Both the position numbers and the translations under genes were made by a program. From Acidisoma silvae (lineage in GTDB: Bacteria > Pseudomonadota > Alphaproteobacteria > Acetobacterales > Acetobacteraceae), in NCBI RefSeq assembly GCF_020618775.1, contig NZ_JAESVB010000009.1:1-64000 (forward strand): a stretch of 64,000 nucleotides of DNA. The letters run 5' to 3'. The notes beneath the pieces were generated by a model that was not told the origin of the DNA, ran no database searches, and saw nothing but the letters and a program-made list of their open reading frames with translations. This document shows, piece after piece, positions 1 to 8,107 of the stretch (position 1 is the stretch's first letter; every line of letters starts with the position of its first letter).

Positions 1-19
1 GCGGGTGGATTCCATTCTG

Positions 20-57
20 AAGTGCGAAATTTGTGGCTTATCAGTCACTTCGCACTT
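20..57. repeat. 9-bp inverted repeat beside transposase remnant
   Basis: Arms AAGTGCGAA (20-28) and TTCGCACTT (49-57) are perfect inverse copies separated by 20 bases. They lie directly upstream of the transposase remnant at 73. They may be part of an insertion-sequence end or a hairpin that limited read-through into the transposase. The outer end of any element lies outside the window, so this stays a structural observation. Confidence 0.5.
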
Positions 58-72
58 GGGAGGCCTGCCCCG

Positions 73-198
73 ATGGGAACCGTTTATAGCCACCTCACGC
101 TGGATGATCGCCGGATCGTATTTCGGCTCAGAGAAGCCAAGCTCGGGATCTCGGCTATCGCGTCGCGATTAGGTTTCCACCCTTCGACGACCTATTGA
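73..198 (+). pseudogene. IS30-family transposase, N-terminal remnant
   Basis: Translation from the ATG at 73 gives 41 residues starting MGTVYSHLTLDDRR and continuing with a helix-turn-helix-like stretch (GISAIASRLGFHPSTTY) before a TGA at 196. The pattern 'YxHLxxxxRxxIxxLxxxGxSxxxIAxxLGxxxSTxxRE' is the DNA-binding start of IS30-type transposases, which normally run to about 320-400 residues with a DDE catalytic domain. Here the frame stops just where the conserved arginine-glutamate should follow, and the next bases already belong to the 3' flank of the diguanylate cyclase gene. It is therefore a truncated relic with no catalytic domain. The family call rests on a short motif. Confidence 0.55.
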
Positions 199-206
199 GA
201 ATAGCA

Positions 207-1484
207 CTAACCCACCTCGACGCGATTGCGACCAGTTTGTTTGGCCTTGTACAGCGCGCGGTCGGCCCGCTTCATCACCCCGTCGATACCGACATCGTTT
301 TCGCAGCGCGTGGCCACGCCGATGCTGACGGTAAAAGAAATTGGGTCTTCACGCCACACGTAGTCAAATTTCTGGCTTTCATAGCGCTGTCGAACCTTGT
401 CCGAGATGATGTATGCGATATCCGCATCTGCGCCTGGCAGGGCTGCGACAAATTCCTCTCCGCCCCAGCGAGCAAACAGGCTTCCCACACCCAGCATCGA
501 AGTTCCAGCACTTGCGATCGCCCGCAAAACCTCATCCCCGGCATCATGGCCATACTGATCGTTGATGACTTTAAAAAAGTCGACGTCGAGGATGAAAACA
601 GAAAAATTTCTGCCACTGCGGAACTCTTTCTCAAGAAATTCAGTAAATTGCCGGCGGTTTGGCAGCCCCGTCAGCATGTCGGTCATCGCTTCTTTTTTAA
701 GAAATTCAATGAGATGGACTCGATCCGAGATGTCACGAACGATTGCTATGAATTCTATTCTTCCAGCCATTTCTATTTTGGATACGGCGACTTCGACGGG
801 TACTAGTGACCCGTTTCTGTGCCGTCCGAACACGCTGTTGGTTTCATCCATACGCGGCGCGGTGGCCCGACGGAGTCTGGGTTGATAGGATTCCGAAAAC
901 GCGCGAACTTTTTGTGGATGGGTTGCTCGTAAATGTTCAGGCAAAAGAATTTCCACAAGTTGCCCAATCACTTCACTGGACGTATAGCCGAAAAGAGTCT
1001 CAGCCGCGCGATTGAACAGCGTGATGCGACGCTCTTGGTCCATCGTTATGATGGCATCATAGGCCAGACTAACTATCGCTTTGTATCGAGCCGAATGAGT
1101 ATCTGACCCTTCCCGCTCCGAATATTTCGTTTCAGCTGCCTCGAATCCCGTTATGACAATGTGCGATGGATTAGCCGTGTCACTTCTTTGCCAGACAACA
1201 GCGAGCGTTAGACGCCAAGACTTTCCCATCTTGTTGTAATAATAAATTTGTTCCGAATCCTGCAATCGGCCAGCCCTAAAGCACGTGCGTAATTTATTGT
1301 GAAACTCAGATTGGACGATGGTATCCGGCAATGCATCAAGGCGGAACGGAGCCTGTTGAATATTTGCGTCTAGTGCACGGATCATCCGCAGGAAATGGTC
1401 ATTGCAAACGTTGACGATGATATTGTGTTTTTCGTCGAGTTGAACAATGCCGGCGCATGTGTGAATGTTATCCAAAGCCTGCAA
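207..1484 (-). CDS. PAS-PAS-GGDEF diguanylate cyclase
   Basis: A 425-residue protein predicted to make cyclic di-GMP from two GTP. Residues about 10-115 and 135-255 look like PAS sensor domains. The second holds 'YDAIITMDQERRITLFNRAAE' type sequence and ends in the PAC motif 'AIVRDISDR'. A GGDEF domain occupies residues 265-425 with 'DMLTGLPNRR', 'DVDFFKVINDQYGHDAGD' and the intact active site GGEEF at 341-345. No RxxD inhibitory site precedes the GGEEF motif, so product feedback is probably absent. There are no membrane segments, so it should sit in the cytoplasm. It is monocistronic, and its 3' end abuts the IS30 relic. The input signal is unknown. Confidence 0.9.
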   Translation of the reverse strand: MQALDNIHTCAGIVQLDEKHNIIVNVCNDHFLRMIRALDANIQQAPFRLDALPDTIVQSEFHNKLRTCFRAGRLQDSEQIYYYNKMGKSWRLTLAVVWQRSDTANPSHIVITGFEAAETKYSEREGSDTHSARYKAIVSLAYDAIITMDQERRITLFNRAAETLFGYTSSEVIGQLVEILLPEHLRATHPQKVRAFSESYQPRLRRATAPRMDETNSVFGRHRNGSLVPVEVAVSKIEMAGRIEFIAIVRDISDRVHLIEFLKKEAMTDMLTGLPNRRQFTEFLEKEFRSGRNFSVFILDVDFFKVINDQYGHDAGDEVLRAIASAGTSMLGVGSLFARWGGEEFVAALPGADADIAYIISDKVRQRYESQKFDYVWREDPISFTVSIGVATRCENDVGIDGVMKRADRALYKAKQTGRNRVEVG

Positions 1485-2056
1485 TCCTCAGGGATGAATC
1501 TGGTTCGCCTCGTATCTCACCATCGTATGCAACACAAACGCCATAGCTGATCGCCTCGCTGCTCCGAAGGTAATATTTCTGGCCTTGAAAATGATCTCGA
1601 AATTATTTCTGCTCTTTCGGACATGAAGCGCTCAATGGTTTGATTTGATATTGCACCAAAATCCGCTTTCCTTAAAGCAAAACAATTGGCCGCTCAGGCT
1701 TGCGCGTCTGCAAGCGAGCGCTTTGGGGATGCCACCTCATCGGCCTTTTTGAGCCTCGCGAGCATCGGCGATTTCGTCGGCAGAGGGTCTTTCTAAAATT
1801 GCAGTCCAAGAAATCGCCGATGTTGATCTAAGAAATTAAAAGATTAAAGATAATAGTGTTATAATATTATATTGATCTATTCTTGAGATAAATCGCCGCG
1901 AATTCTTACATGAAAACAAATAAATATCGCACCATGACCCATATCAACCGGCACCGTCAGATCGGCTTTGCCACATTTTTTGGCACTTGACGCCTAATTC
2001 ACAATCATCGATAGGTTTGGGCGAGATTGGTTCGCTTAATTCGGAATTTAACTGTG
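1485..2056. other. Intergenic region between diguanylate cyclase and metQ, no gene seen
   Basis: This 570-base divergent gap carries no convincing gene on either strand. It becomes AT-rich after about 1830, which suits promoters for both flanking genes. The only clear structure is a 13-bp inverted repeat (listed separately). A 24-codon frame on the minus strand near 1700-1770 has no family resemblance. I looked for a methionine-type riboswitch before metQ and could not recognise one. Confidence 0.5.
1763..1822. repeat. 13-bp perfect inverted repeat, 34-base spacer
   Basis: CATCGGCGATTTC (1763-1775) is matched by its exact reverse complement GAAATCGCCGATG (1810-1822). It lies between two divergent genes and has no T-run after either arm, so it is not an ordinary terminator. 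It could be the remains of a small mobile element or a folded leader for metQ. Confidence 0.5.
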
Positions 2057-2872
2057 ATGAATAGCATTTATAGACGCAGCCTTCTGGGCGGACTGACAGC
2101 CCTGTCGCTTACGGCCGGCATCCTGGTGATGCCGCAGGCCCAGGCCGCCAGCCAGACACTGCGCGTCGGCATCATGTCGGGCGAGGATGAGGATGTCTGG
2201 CGTGTCGTGTCAGCCAACGCGGCGCAGCACGGCCTCACCATCAAGATCACGACCTTCGAGGACTATACCCAGCCCAATGAGGCGCTGTCCGAGCATGACC
2301 TCGACGCCAATTCCTTCCAGCACAAGCCTTATCTCGACGCGCAGATTCAGGCGCGCGGCTATAAGATCGTGCCGGTCGGTTACACTTATGTGCAGCCGAT
2401 CGGGCTGTATTCGCGCAAATACAAGTCCATTGCCGATCTGCCGAAGGGCGCGGTGATCGGCGTGCCGAACGACCCGAGCAATGAAGGCCGCGCGCTTCTG
2501 CTGCTCCAAGCTCAAGGCCTCATCACGCTGAACAAGGCGGCGGGTTCGCTGCCGACGGCGCTCGATATCGCTGGCAACCCGAAAAACATCCAGATCAAAG
2601 AGCTGGACGCCGGGATCGTCGGCCGGTCGATCGGCGATCTGGATGCCGCCGTCGTCAATACCGACTGGGCCATCAAAAGCGGCATCAAGATTCCGCAGGA
2701 GCGCATCGCGCAGGAAGCGGTCGCGGGCAACCCCTACCGCAATTTCATCGCCGTCAATACGGAAGACGCGGACAAGCCCTGGGTAAAGCAGCTGGTGGCC
2801 AGCTATCAGCAGCCGAATGTTGCCGCCGAAATCCTGAAGGTCTATCACGGCGCCACCCTACCCGCGTGGTGA
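2057..2872 (+). CDS. metQ: MetQ-type substrate-binding protein of a methionine-class ABC importer
   Basis: Predicted periplasmic receptor of the NlpA/MetQ family. The N-terminus has a twin-arginine-like start (MNSIYRRSLLGG) followed by a hydrophobic core and an AQA cleavage site near residue 30. There is no lipobox cysteine, unlike the classical lipoprotein form. The mature part has family landmarks: 'HDLDANSFQHKPYLD', 'YSRKYKSIADLPKGAVIGVPNDPSNEGRALLLL' and 'NTDWAIKSG'. The ATG at 2057 is preferred over the TTG at 2027 because the extra residues would precede the signal peptide. It is followed after 13 bases by the ATPase and then the permease. L- or D-methionine is the usual ligand, but the sequence does not prove it. 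Confidence 0.88.
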   Translation: MNSIYRRSLLGGLTALSLTAGILVMPQAQAASQTLRVGIMSGEDEDVWRVVSANAAQHGLTIKITTFEDYTQPNEALSEHDLDANSFQHKPYLDAQIQARGYKIVPVGYTYVQPIGLYSRKYKSIADLPKGAVIGVPNDPSNEGRALLLLQAQGLITLNKAAGSLPTALDIAGNPKNIQIKELDAGIVGRSIGDLDAAVVNTDWAIKSGIKIPQERIAQEAVAGNPYRNFIAVNTEDADKPWVKQLVASYQQPNVAAEILKVYHGATLPAW

Positions 2873-2885
2873 TGCGTTTTTCTTG

Positions 2886-3971
2886 ATGACACAAACTGAC
2901 GTGTTTTTGGAGGAGCGGGCCGGTGTGTCCGCTCCTCCGCTTTTGGATGTGCGCGGTATCGCGCGGCGGCTCGGCTCCCATCAGGCGCTGGACGATATCA
3001 GCTTCTCGCTCGCCTCTGGCGATATCCTCGGCATCATCGGCCGCTCTGGCGCCGGGAAATCCACGCTCATCCGCTGCCTCAGCGGGCTGGAGCGCGTCGA
3101 CGGGGGCTCCATCACCGTCGAAGGCACGGAAATCACCGCCCTTTCCGAGACCGCGCTGCAAACCGTGCGGCAGCGCATCGGCATGATCTTTCAGCATTTC
3201 AATCTCCTCTCGGCCAAGACAGCTGCGGAGAATGTCATGCTGCCGCTGCTGATCGCGGGCTGGCCCAAGCGCCGCCGCGAGGAGCGGGTCGCGGAACTGC
3301 TCGATCTCGTGGGTCTCGGCGGCCAGGCCAAACGCTATCCGCACCAGCTTTCGGGCGGCCAGAAGCAGCGCGTGGGCATCGCCCGGGCGCTCGCCGCGTC
3401 ACCCGCCCTGCTGCTTTGCGATGAGGCCACCTCGGCGCTGGACCCCGAGACCACGACATCCATCCTCGCCCTGCTCGATGACATCAACCGGCGCCTCGGC
3501 GTCACCATGGTGCTCATCACGCATGAGATGAGCGTCATTCGGTCACTGGCGCGGAAAGTCATCGTGCTCGATCATGGCCGTATCGCCGAACAAGGCAGTG
3601 TGGCGGAGATATTCGGAGCTCCCCGCAGCGACGTGACCCATAGCCTGCTGCGCGGTTTTCGTCCGGAATTGCCGGACCATCTCGCGGCCGCACTGCGTCC
3701 TGAGCCTTTCCCTGGGTCCGCGCCGCTCTTCCGCATCGATCTGGCCGGAGAGAACGCCCGCGGCACCTTGCTCTTCGATCTCGCACAGAGCTTTCGCGTG
3801 CGGCCTGTGCTGCTGCATGGTGGGCTTCAGGACGTGCGCGGCGTCGCCGTGGGCTCGCTCTTCGTGGCTCTGGCTGATGCCGGTGCCGCACCGGTTGACG
3901 CAATCCTTTCCTTCCTACTCGGCCGCTCACAGGCCACGGAACTGCTCGGCCATGTTGTCCCTTCTGCTTGA
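2886..3971 (+). CDS. metN: MetN-type ABC ATPase with C-terminal NIL regulatory domain
   Basis: A 361-residue ATP-hydrolysing subunit. Walker A is 'GRSGAGKST', the signature is 'LSGGQKQRVGIARAL', Walker B is 'LLLCDEATSALDPET', and the H-loop is 'VLITHEMSVI'. After residue about 270 the chain continues into an ACT-like NIL domain ('FRIDLAGENARGTLLFDLAQ' onward). In methionine importers this domain binds the transported amino acid and shuts the transporter down (trans-inhibition). The ATG at 2886 directly follows an in-frame TTG and gives the expected start. The gene overlaps the permease start by 20 bases, so the two are translationally coupled. Confidence 0.9.
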   Translation: MTQTDVFLEERAGVSAPPLLDVRGIARRLGSHQALDDISFSLASGDILGIIGRSGAGKSTLIRCLSGLERVDGGSITVEGTEITALSETALQTVRQRIGMIFQHFNLLSAKTAAENVMLPLLIAGWPKRRREERVAELLDLVGLGGQAKRYPHQLSGGQKQRVGIARALAASPALLLCDEATSALDPETTTSILALLDDINRRLGVTMVLITHEMSVIRSLARKVIVLDHGRIAEQGSVAEIFGAPRSDVTHSLLRGFRPELPDHLAAALRPEPFPGSAPLFRIDLAGENARGTLLFDLAQSFRVRPVLLHGGLQDVRGVAVGSLFVALADAGAAPVDAILSFLLGRSQATELLGHVVPSA

Positions 3972-4605
3972 TCTCCTGTGGCAGTCGCTGCTGCAAACGC
4001 TTGAAATGACCTTCGCGGCAGGGGCCGTTTCCCTCCTCCTCGGCCTGCCGCTCGCGGTGCTACTGGTCACGACAGACCGCCAAGGCATCCGCCCGATTCC
4101 ACCGCTGAACCTCGTGGCAAGCTGGATCGTGAACGCGGTGCGCTCCGTGCCTTTTATCATCCTGCTCATCATCCTGATTCCGGTGACGCGGCTGATTGCC
4201 GGCACCTCGCTCGGCACGGAGGCCGCGATTATTCCGCTCTCCATTGCCTGCATTCCCTATTACGCCCGCATCGCCGAAGTCTCCCTACGCGAGGTCGATC
4301 GCGGATTGATTGACGCCGTGCGCGCCATGGGCGGCAGCCGCTGGACGATCATTCGTCACGTTCTGGTGCCGGAAGCGCTGCCTGGTCTCCTCTCCGGCTT
4401 CACCGTCACGCTCGTGACGCTGATCGGCGCGTCGGCCATGGCGGGCGCCATCGGCGCGGGAGGCTTGGGCGATCTCGCTATCCGTTACGGCTACCAGCGG
4501 TTTGAGACTAACGTCATGATCGCGGTCGTCATTGTCCTTATCGCACTGGTCTGCCTTATTCAGTGGCTCGGCGATCGTCTGGCGGCGCGCCTCGGCCATC
4601 GCTGA
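3952..4605 (+). CDS. metI: MetI-type ABC permease
   Basis: A 217-residue inner-membrane permease with five or so hydrophobic helices. The coupling loop 'EVDRGLIDAVRAMGGSRWTIIRHVLVPEALPGL' is the EAA motif that docks on MetN. The ATG at 3952 lies inside the end of metN (20-base overlap); it begins the hydrophobic domain immediately (MLSLLLDLLWQSLLQT), as in MetI homologues. A longer frame upstream is only metN read out of phase. With metQ and metN it completes one importer operon, which ends ten bases before the convergent amidotransferase gene. Confidence 0.9.
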   Translation: MLSLLLDLLWQSLLQTLEMTFAAGAVSLLLGLPLAVLLVTTDRQGIRPIPPLNLVASWIVNAVRSVPFIILLIILIPVTRLIAGTSLGTEAAIIPLSIACIPYYARIAEVSLREVDRGLIDAVRAMGGSRWTIIRHVLVPEALPGLLSGFTVTLVTLIGASAMAGAIGAGGLGDLAIRYGYQRFETNVMIAVVIVLIALVCLIQWLGDRLAARLGHR

Positions 4606-4614
4606 CCCGCAAGA

Positions 4615-5385
4615 CTAGTGAGACCGTTCGGCCTGGCGCGTGCGACGCCCGGCATCTCTCACGACATCGCCAAATGTCTCGAAGATCAGGCGGGATTGCG
4701 GGTTGACCTCCATGTCATATTCCGGATGCCACTGTAGGCCGACGGCAAAGCTCTCCCCTGGCAGGCGGACGGCCTCCACCGTGCCATCGGACGCATAGCC
4801 CTCGACTGTCATGCCCGGTGCCAGCCGGTCGATCCCCTGGTTATGATACGAGTTGACGATCATGGCCTGGCCTTGCGAGATGCCAGCCAGCCAGCCGCCT
4901 TGCACCGGGTGCACGCTATGCGCTTTCGCATGCCGCAACTCCTCCAGCTTTGCCAAAGGGTGGGAATGATCGAGGCGGCTTGGAAGGTCATGCAGCCTTT
5001 GATGCAGGCTGCCGCCGAGCGCCACATTCAATTCCTGGAGACCACGGCAGATACCGAGTAGAGGTTTGCCAGCCGCGACAGCCGCGCGGATCAAGGGCAG
5101 GGTCATGCCGTCGCGCTCGCAATCCTCCGGTGTCTCAGGCGGATGCGGCGGGCCGCCGTAATAGCCTGGCCCGACATTCGACAGACTGCCCGTCAGGATC
5201 AAACCATCGACGAGGCGCAGCAGGCGTTCGATATCCCCCGCTCCGCCGCGCGCCGGAATGAGAACGGGAATGCCGCCGATAAAATCCGTGACCGCGCGCA
5301 CATAGGTGTCCGATGCGGCATGGGCGAGTTCGTCATCTCCGTCGAACTGCTTCCGGCAGCAGGAGATGCCAATGATGACCGTCAT
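4615..5385 (-). CDS. Class I glutamine amidotransferase-like hydrolase (peptidase C26, PuuD type)
   Basis: A 256-residue cytoplasmic enzyme of the gamma-glutamyl-GABA hydrolase family. The nucleophile elbow 'LLGICRGLQELNVALGG' puts Cys113 as catalytic cysteine, and 'GLQWHPEYD' supplies His220 and Glu222 of the triad. 'LTGSLSNVGPGYYG' matches the oxyanion and substrate loop. PuuD-type members cut gamma-glutamyl bonds in polyamine degradation, but other polyamine genes are absent here, so the substrate is open. The gene is divergent from the CmcJ-like oxygenase gene with a perfect palindrome between them, which suggests shared control. Confidence 0.85.
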   Translation of the reverse strand: MTVIIGISCCRKQFDGDDELAHAASDTYVRAVTDFIGGIPVLIPARGGAGDIERLLRLVDGLILTGSLSNVGPGYYGGPPHPPETPEDCERDGMTLPLIRAAVAAGKPLLGICRGLQELNVALGGSLHQRLHDLPSRLDHSHPLAKLEELRHAKAHSVHPVQGGWLAGISQGQAMIVNSYHNQGIDRLAPGMTVEGYASDGTVEAVRLPGESFAVGLQWHPEYDMEVNPQSRLIFETFGDVVRDAGRRTRQAERSH

Positions 5386-5491
5386 CGTAAAACTTCCTTT
5401 GCCTCCTTCTTTCGTGTTGCCTGCCAGCGAAGCACGTCACCACTATGAACCGTGCAAAGACTTGTTATGCCTATCCAATAGGTTTTATAAT

Positions 5492-5507
5492 GTAAATAGC
5501 TATTTAC
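5492..5507. promoter_or_regulatory. Perfect 16-bp palindrome, candidate operator
   Basis: GTAAATAGCTATTTAC is a perfect palindrome in the 158-base gap between the C26 amidotransferase (minus) and the CmcJ-like gene (plus). Its position 37 bases before the plus-strand ATG and 107 before the minus-strand start suits a dimeric regulator acting on both promoters. No regulator gene is adjacent. Confidence 0.5.
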
Positions 5508-5543
5508 GTTAGTTTATATGATTGATCGAGATAGGAGCGTGCG

Positions 5544-6389
5544 ATGCCGGATGGCCTTACCACCCTCAGCCAGAGACCGTTACGCGGCGCGGTCCGAGCG
5601 TCACTGAACTATCTGAAGCCCATCGCCGGGAAGCCTCATACCTATAATTACGACCCGCCTGCCGGCGTATCGCGGCAGAATTTCGAAAATGAGGCGCACA
5701 GCGTTCTGATTGAGGATATCCGAGGCCGGGAGGCGACCTTCGCGCTCGACGGGCACGGCTTCGCCGCGATCCATCACCGCAGTCGGGAGACAGATTTCAT
5801 CGATGATGATAAGATAAAGGCCGTCTATTATCCGGAATCGGAAGCGCTGCTGCGCGACAGGCTGAACGCATACCGGGTCTTTATTTTCGATCACACCATT
5901 CGTCGGCGTGATCCGGCCGGCGCCGATCGTGAAGGCGCCCGCCAGCCGGTTGCCCGCGTGCATATCGACCAGACCCCACGTTCCGGGCGCGACCGTGTCT
6001 TCCGCCATCTGCCGGATGAAGCAGAAAGCTTGGTGAAGGGGCGGGTTCGCGTAATCAATCTGTGGCGCCCCATCCGCGGGCCGGTCATTGACCATCCTCT
6101 GGCCATGGCTGACGGATCAAGCCTCAAGCCGACAGATCTCGTCGCCACCGATCTTCTGTATCGCGACCGCAAGGGCGAAACCTATTCGGTGACCTTCGAT
6201 CAGGGGCAGCGCTGGTATTATTGGTCAGAAATGCAGCCAGACGAGGCCTTGCTGCTCAAATGCTATGATAGCGCCGAAAGCGGTGTCACGCGCTTCTCTC
6301 CTCACACTGCCTTCGCGGATCCGCGCGCCGAGGCTGCTGCGCCGCCACGACAAAGCATCGAACTGCGCGCGCTCGTTTTCGGTGGCTAA
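5544..6389 (+). CDS. CmcJ/NvfI-family putative oxygenase
   Basis: A 281-residue protein with the landmarks of the CmcJ/AsaB/NvfI family: 'YNYDPPAG', 'ARVHIDQTPRSG', 'INLWRPIRGPV.DHPLAM', 'WYYWSEMQPDEALLLKCYDS' and 'FSPHTAFADP'. Members resemble Fe(II)/2-oxoglutarate oxygenases and act in fungal and bacterial secondary metabolism as hydroxylases, isomerases or methoxylation partners. His140, Asp142 and His254 are the likely metal ligands. The start is supported by AGGAG ten bases upstream of the ATG. It is divergent from the C26 hydrolase, so the two may act on related compounds. The actual substrate cannot be read from sequence. Confidence 0.8.
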   Translation: MPDGLTTLSQRPLRGAVRASLNYLKPIAGKPHTYNYDPPAGVSRQNFENEAHSVLIEDIRGREATFALDGHGFAAIHHRSRETDFIDDDKIKAVYYPESEALLRDRLNAYRVFIFDHTIRRRDPAGADREGARQPVARVHIDQTPRSGRDRVFRHLPDEAESLVKGRVRVINLWRPIRGPVIDHPLAMADGSSLKPTDLVATDLLYRDRKGETYSVTFDQGQRWYYWSEMQPDEALLLKCYDSAESGVTRFSPHTAFADPRAEAAAPPRQSIELRALVFGG

Positions 6390-6495
6390 CGGATCGGCCG
6401 CCCGCAAGCGGCCATCACGGGCAAATAAAAAGACGGATGGAAAGACAGCGCTCGCATCCTCTCAGATGATAACGCATGGCACTGCCTTCGTAGGA

Positions 6496-7599
6496 TCAGT
6501 CGCTCGGCGGATAGGTCGCGATCAAGCGTGACTGCGCCAGCCAGTGCCATAGCATGTCGCGTGCGCCGCGGCTGCGATGGCCACGACGCCGCATGGCCTG
6601 ACCGATGCGGAAGGCACGGCCGTAATACCGAAACTGCGCGGCATAGATATCCAGCAGAGTATTCTTCGGATCCCACATGTGAATGGGCTCGGAGCCGACG
6701 CCGTTGATCTCGATGATTTCGAAATCCTCGCCTTTCATCAAGGCGGAGACGGTGTCGAAACGGATATCGATCCGGCCATGGTGAAAGTCGGGCAGGCTTC
6801 TGAGAATCCGATCGATGCGGTCGCTCAAAGCCGGCGTGATCAAATGCGTGGCGTCGCGGAAGGCCGAACCCTTGGAATGGTTGCCTGTGAAAACGAGGGT
6901 TAAGGTCTCGCCTGCCGGAAGCACCTCTTCCACCCGCGCACCCAGGCGCGGCAGATAGACCTGAGGCGCCCGTCCCGCGCGCTTATGGCGCATGATCAGT
7001 TCTCGGATCGTTGCGATGCCATCGCCCGTAATATGCGGCGGTGTCTTCAGCGTCAGTGAAAGGAGCTGTCCTGTGGCTTCACCCGGTTGCCGCGAGTAAT
7101 AGAGACCGGCTTCACCTTCGAAAGGCACGAATTTCTGAAGAATAACCGTCGTCGCGCGCGGGAATGACTGAAGGACGTGGTCGAGCTGGCCGGATGTTCT
7201 CGCAAGCTTTACCCCCGCGCCTTTGCATCCGATATCGGGTTTGATGACGACCGGGAATGTCAGCCCGAGTTCGGCCATGATACGGCGGGCATGGCCAGAA
7301 TCGTCCCGCCCGGTCACAAAATTCGCATAGGGCGCGATCCAGTCCCGCGCCTCGCCCTCTGCTTGATCGAGAATTCCGGTCTTGCTTTCACCGCACAGAC
7401 CGCCGGTCGTGATATTCGGATTGGCCAAGGTCGCCAAAGCCATGTCGCCGTAGCGCAGGCCAAGAGCGATCCAATAGGCTAAGACCGGTCCATAGATGAT
7501 CCATGGCGGCAAAAACTCAAAAGGCGAAATGGCGCGATCGCGCGTGTGGGCCGTGCCATCGGTCGCGGTGGCATGGGTCGAAAGAGCAATATCGGACAT
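6496..7599 (-). CDS. ATP-grasp domain ligase of unknown substrate
   Basis: A 367-residue enzyme of the ATP-grasp superfamily (ATP-dependent carboxylate-amine or carboxylate-thiol ligases). 'FPVVIKPDIGCKGAGVKL' is the ATP-clamping lysine and flexible loop, 'TVILQKFVPFEGEAGLYY' carries adenine-binding residues, and 'DFEIIEINGVGSEPIHMWDP' holds the metal-binding Glu/Asn pair. The N-terminus includes a hydrophobic stretch (PPWIIYGPVLAYWIALGLRYG) that may touch the membrane. It begins three bases after the DUF1127 stop, so the two are probably co-transcribed. Genomes often label such proteins D-Ala-D-Ala ligase-like, but the specificity loop is not conserved, so I do not adopt that name. Confidence 0.78.
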   Translation of the reverse strand: MSDIALSTHATATDGTAHTRDRAISPFEFLPPWIIYGPVLAYWIALGLRYGDMALATLANPNITTGGLCGESKTGILDQAEGEARDWIAPYANFVTGRDDSGHARRIMAELGLTFPVVIKPDIGCKGAGVKLARTSGQLDHVLQSFPRATTVILQKFVPFEGEAGLYYSRQPGEATGQLLSLTLKTPPHITGDGIATIRELIMRHKRAGRAPQVYLPRLGARVEEVLPAGETLTLVFTGNHSKGSAFRDATHLITPALSDRIDRILRSLPDFHHGRIDIRFDTVSALMKGEDFEIIEINGVGSEPIHMWDPKNTLLDIYAAQFRYYGRAFRIGQAMRRRGHRSRGARDMLWHWLAQSRLIATYPPSD

Positions 7600-7602
7600 C
7601 GG

Positions 7603-7836
7603 TCAGGCAGCCCGGCGCTTCTTGGCAGCGCTTGCGAGAACGCGCTGGATGTCCTCTCGGGGGATGCCGATATCCTCCAATTCACGGTCACTGAGACGTT
7701 GCAAGGCGGCGACGGCGCCAAGCCGCTGTCGGGTCTCTCTCAGCCAGACCGAAAATTGGAAAAACGGCAGCTTCTGCAACCATCTTGCGCCTGATCGCCC
7801 TGAGACAGGCAGCGAGGCGCCGGTTGAAACTTTCAT
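7603..7836 (-). CDS. DUF1127 (YjiS-like) small protein
   Basis: A 77-residue protein whose C-terminal half has the DUF1127 pattern: arginine-rich helix 'WLRETRQRLGAVAALQRLSDRELEDIGIPREDI', then a basic tail (KKRRAA). Family members are small, basic alphaproteobacterial proteins, and some bind RNA or affect phosphate and carbon metabolism. The ATG at 7836 is chosen over a TTG at 7887 because AAGG lies eight bases upstream and the longer form would overlap the neighbouring gene. It sits immediately upstream of the ATP-grasp gene. Confidence 0.75.
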   Translation of the reverse strand: MKVSTGASLPVSGRSGARWLQKLPFFQFSVWLRETRQRLGAVAALQRLSDRELEDIGIPREDIQRVLASAAKKRRAA

Positions 7837-7879
7837 GATCGTCGCCTTGATAAACAGCCAGGCATTATGGCGTTGGACT

Positions 7880-8107
7880 TCAGACAAGAGTCTTAACCGA
7901 CAGGTCCGCTCTTTTCATTCCACGGAACTGCCGAGCGGCCTCTGAACGGATCGCCTTCAGGCTGGGCAAAATCTGTCCGTGCAGCGAACGGACAAGATCA
8001 TGGGTCGCATAAAACGCACATTCATCGCGATTGTCCTGCAATATGGCAGCGCCGACAAAGACACCATCGACTTCGATCACTTCAGATTTGCGCATCGCAC
8101 CTGACAT
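7880..8107 (-). CDS. Small conserved-looking protein of unknown function
   Basis: A 75-residue reading frame starting at ATG 8107 (alternative ATG four codons later). It reads as a compact soluble domain: 'VIEVDGVFVGAAI' near the start, then an alternating helix 'DLVRSLHGQILPSLKAIRSEAARQF'. There is no signal peptide or membrane segment. I do not recognise a named family. It lies upstream of DUF1127 on the same strand, 43 bases away, and may share its promoter. Amino-acid composition is normal for a gene, which supports it being real. Confidence 0.5.
   Translation of the reverse strand: MSGAMRKSEVIEVDGVFVGAAILQDNRDECAFYATHDLVRSLHGQILPSLKAIRSEAARQFRGMKRADLSVKTLV

Noticed and set aside
1850-2056. 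Possible SAM-type riboswitch before metQ
   Set aside because: No conserved riboswitch core or convincing pseudoknot pairing could be identified by eye; a covariance-model scan would be needed.
6396-6413. GGCCGC/GCGGCC hairpin after the CmcJ-like gene
   Set aside because: A six-base stem without a T-run on either side is too weak to call a terminator.
6496-7599. Naming the ATP-grasp gene as D-alanine-D-alanine ligase
   Set aside because: The ATP-grasp fold is clear, but the N-terminal domain and substrate loops do not match true Ddl enzymes and no cell-wall genes are adjacent.
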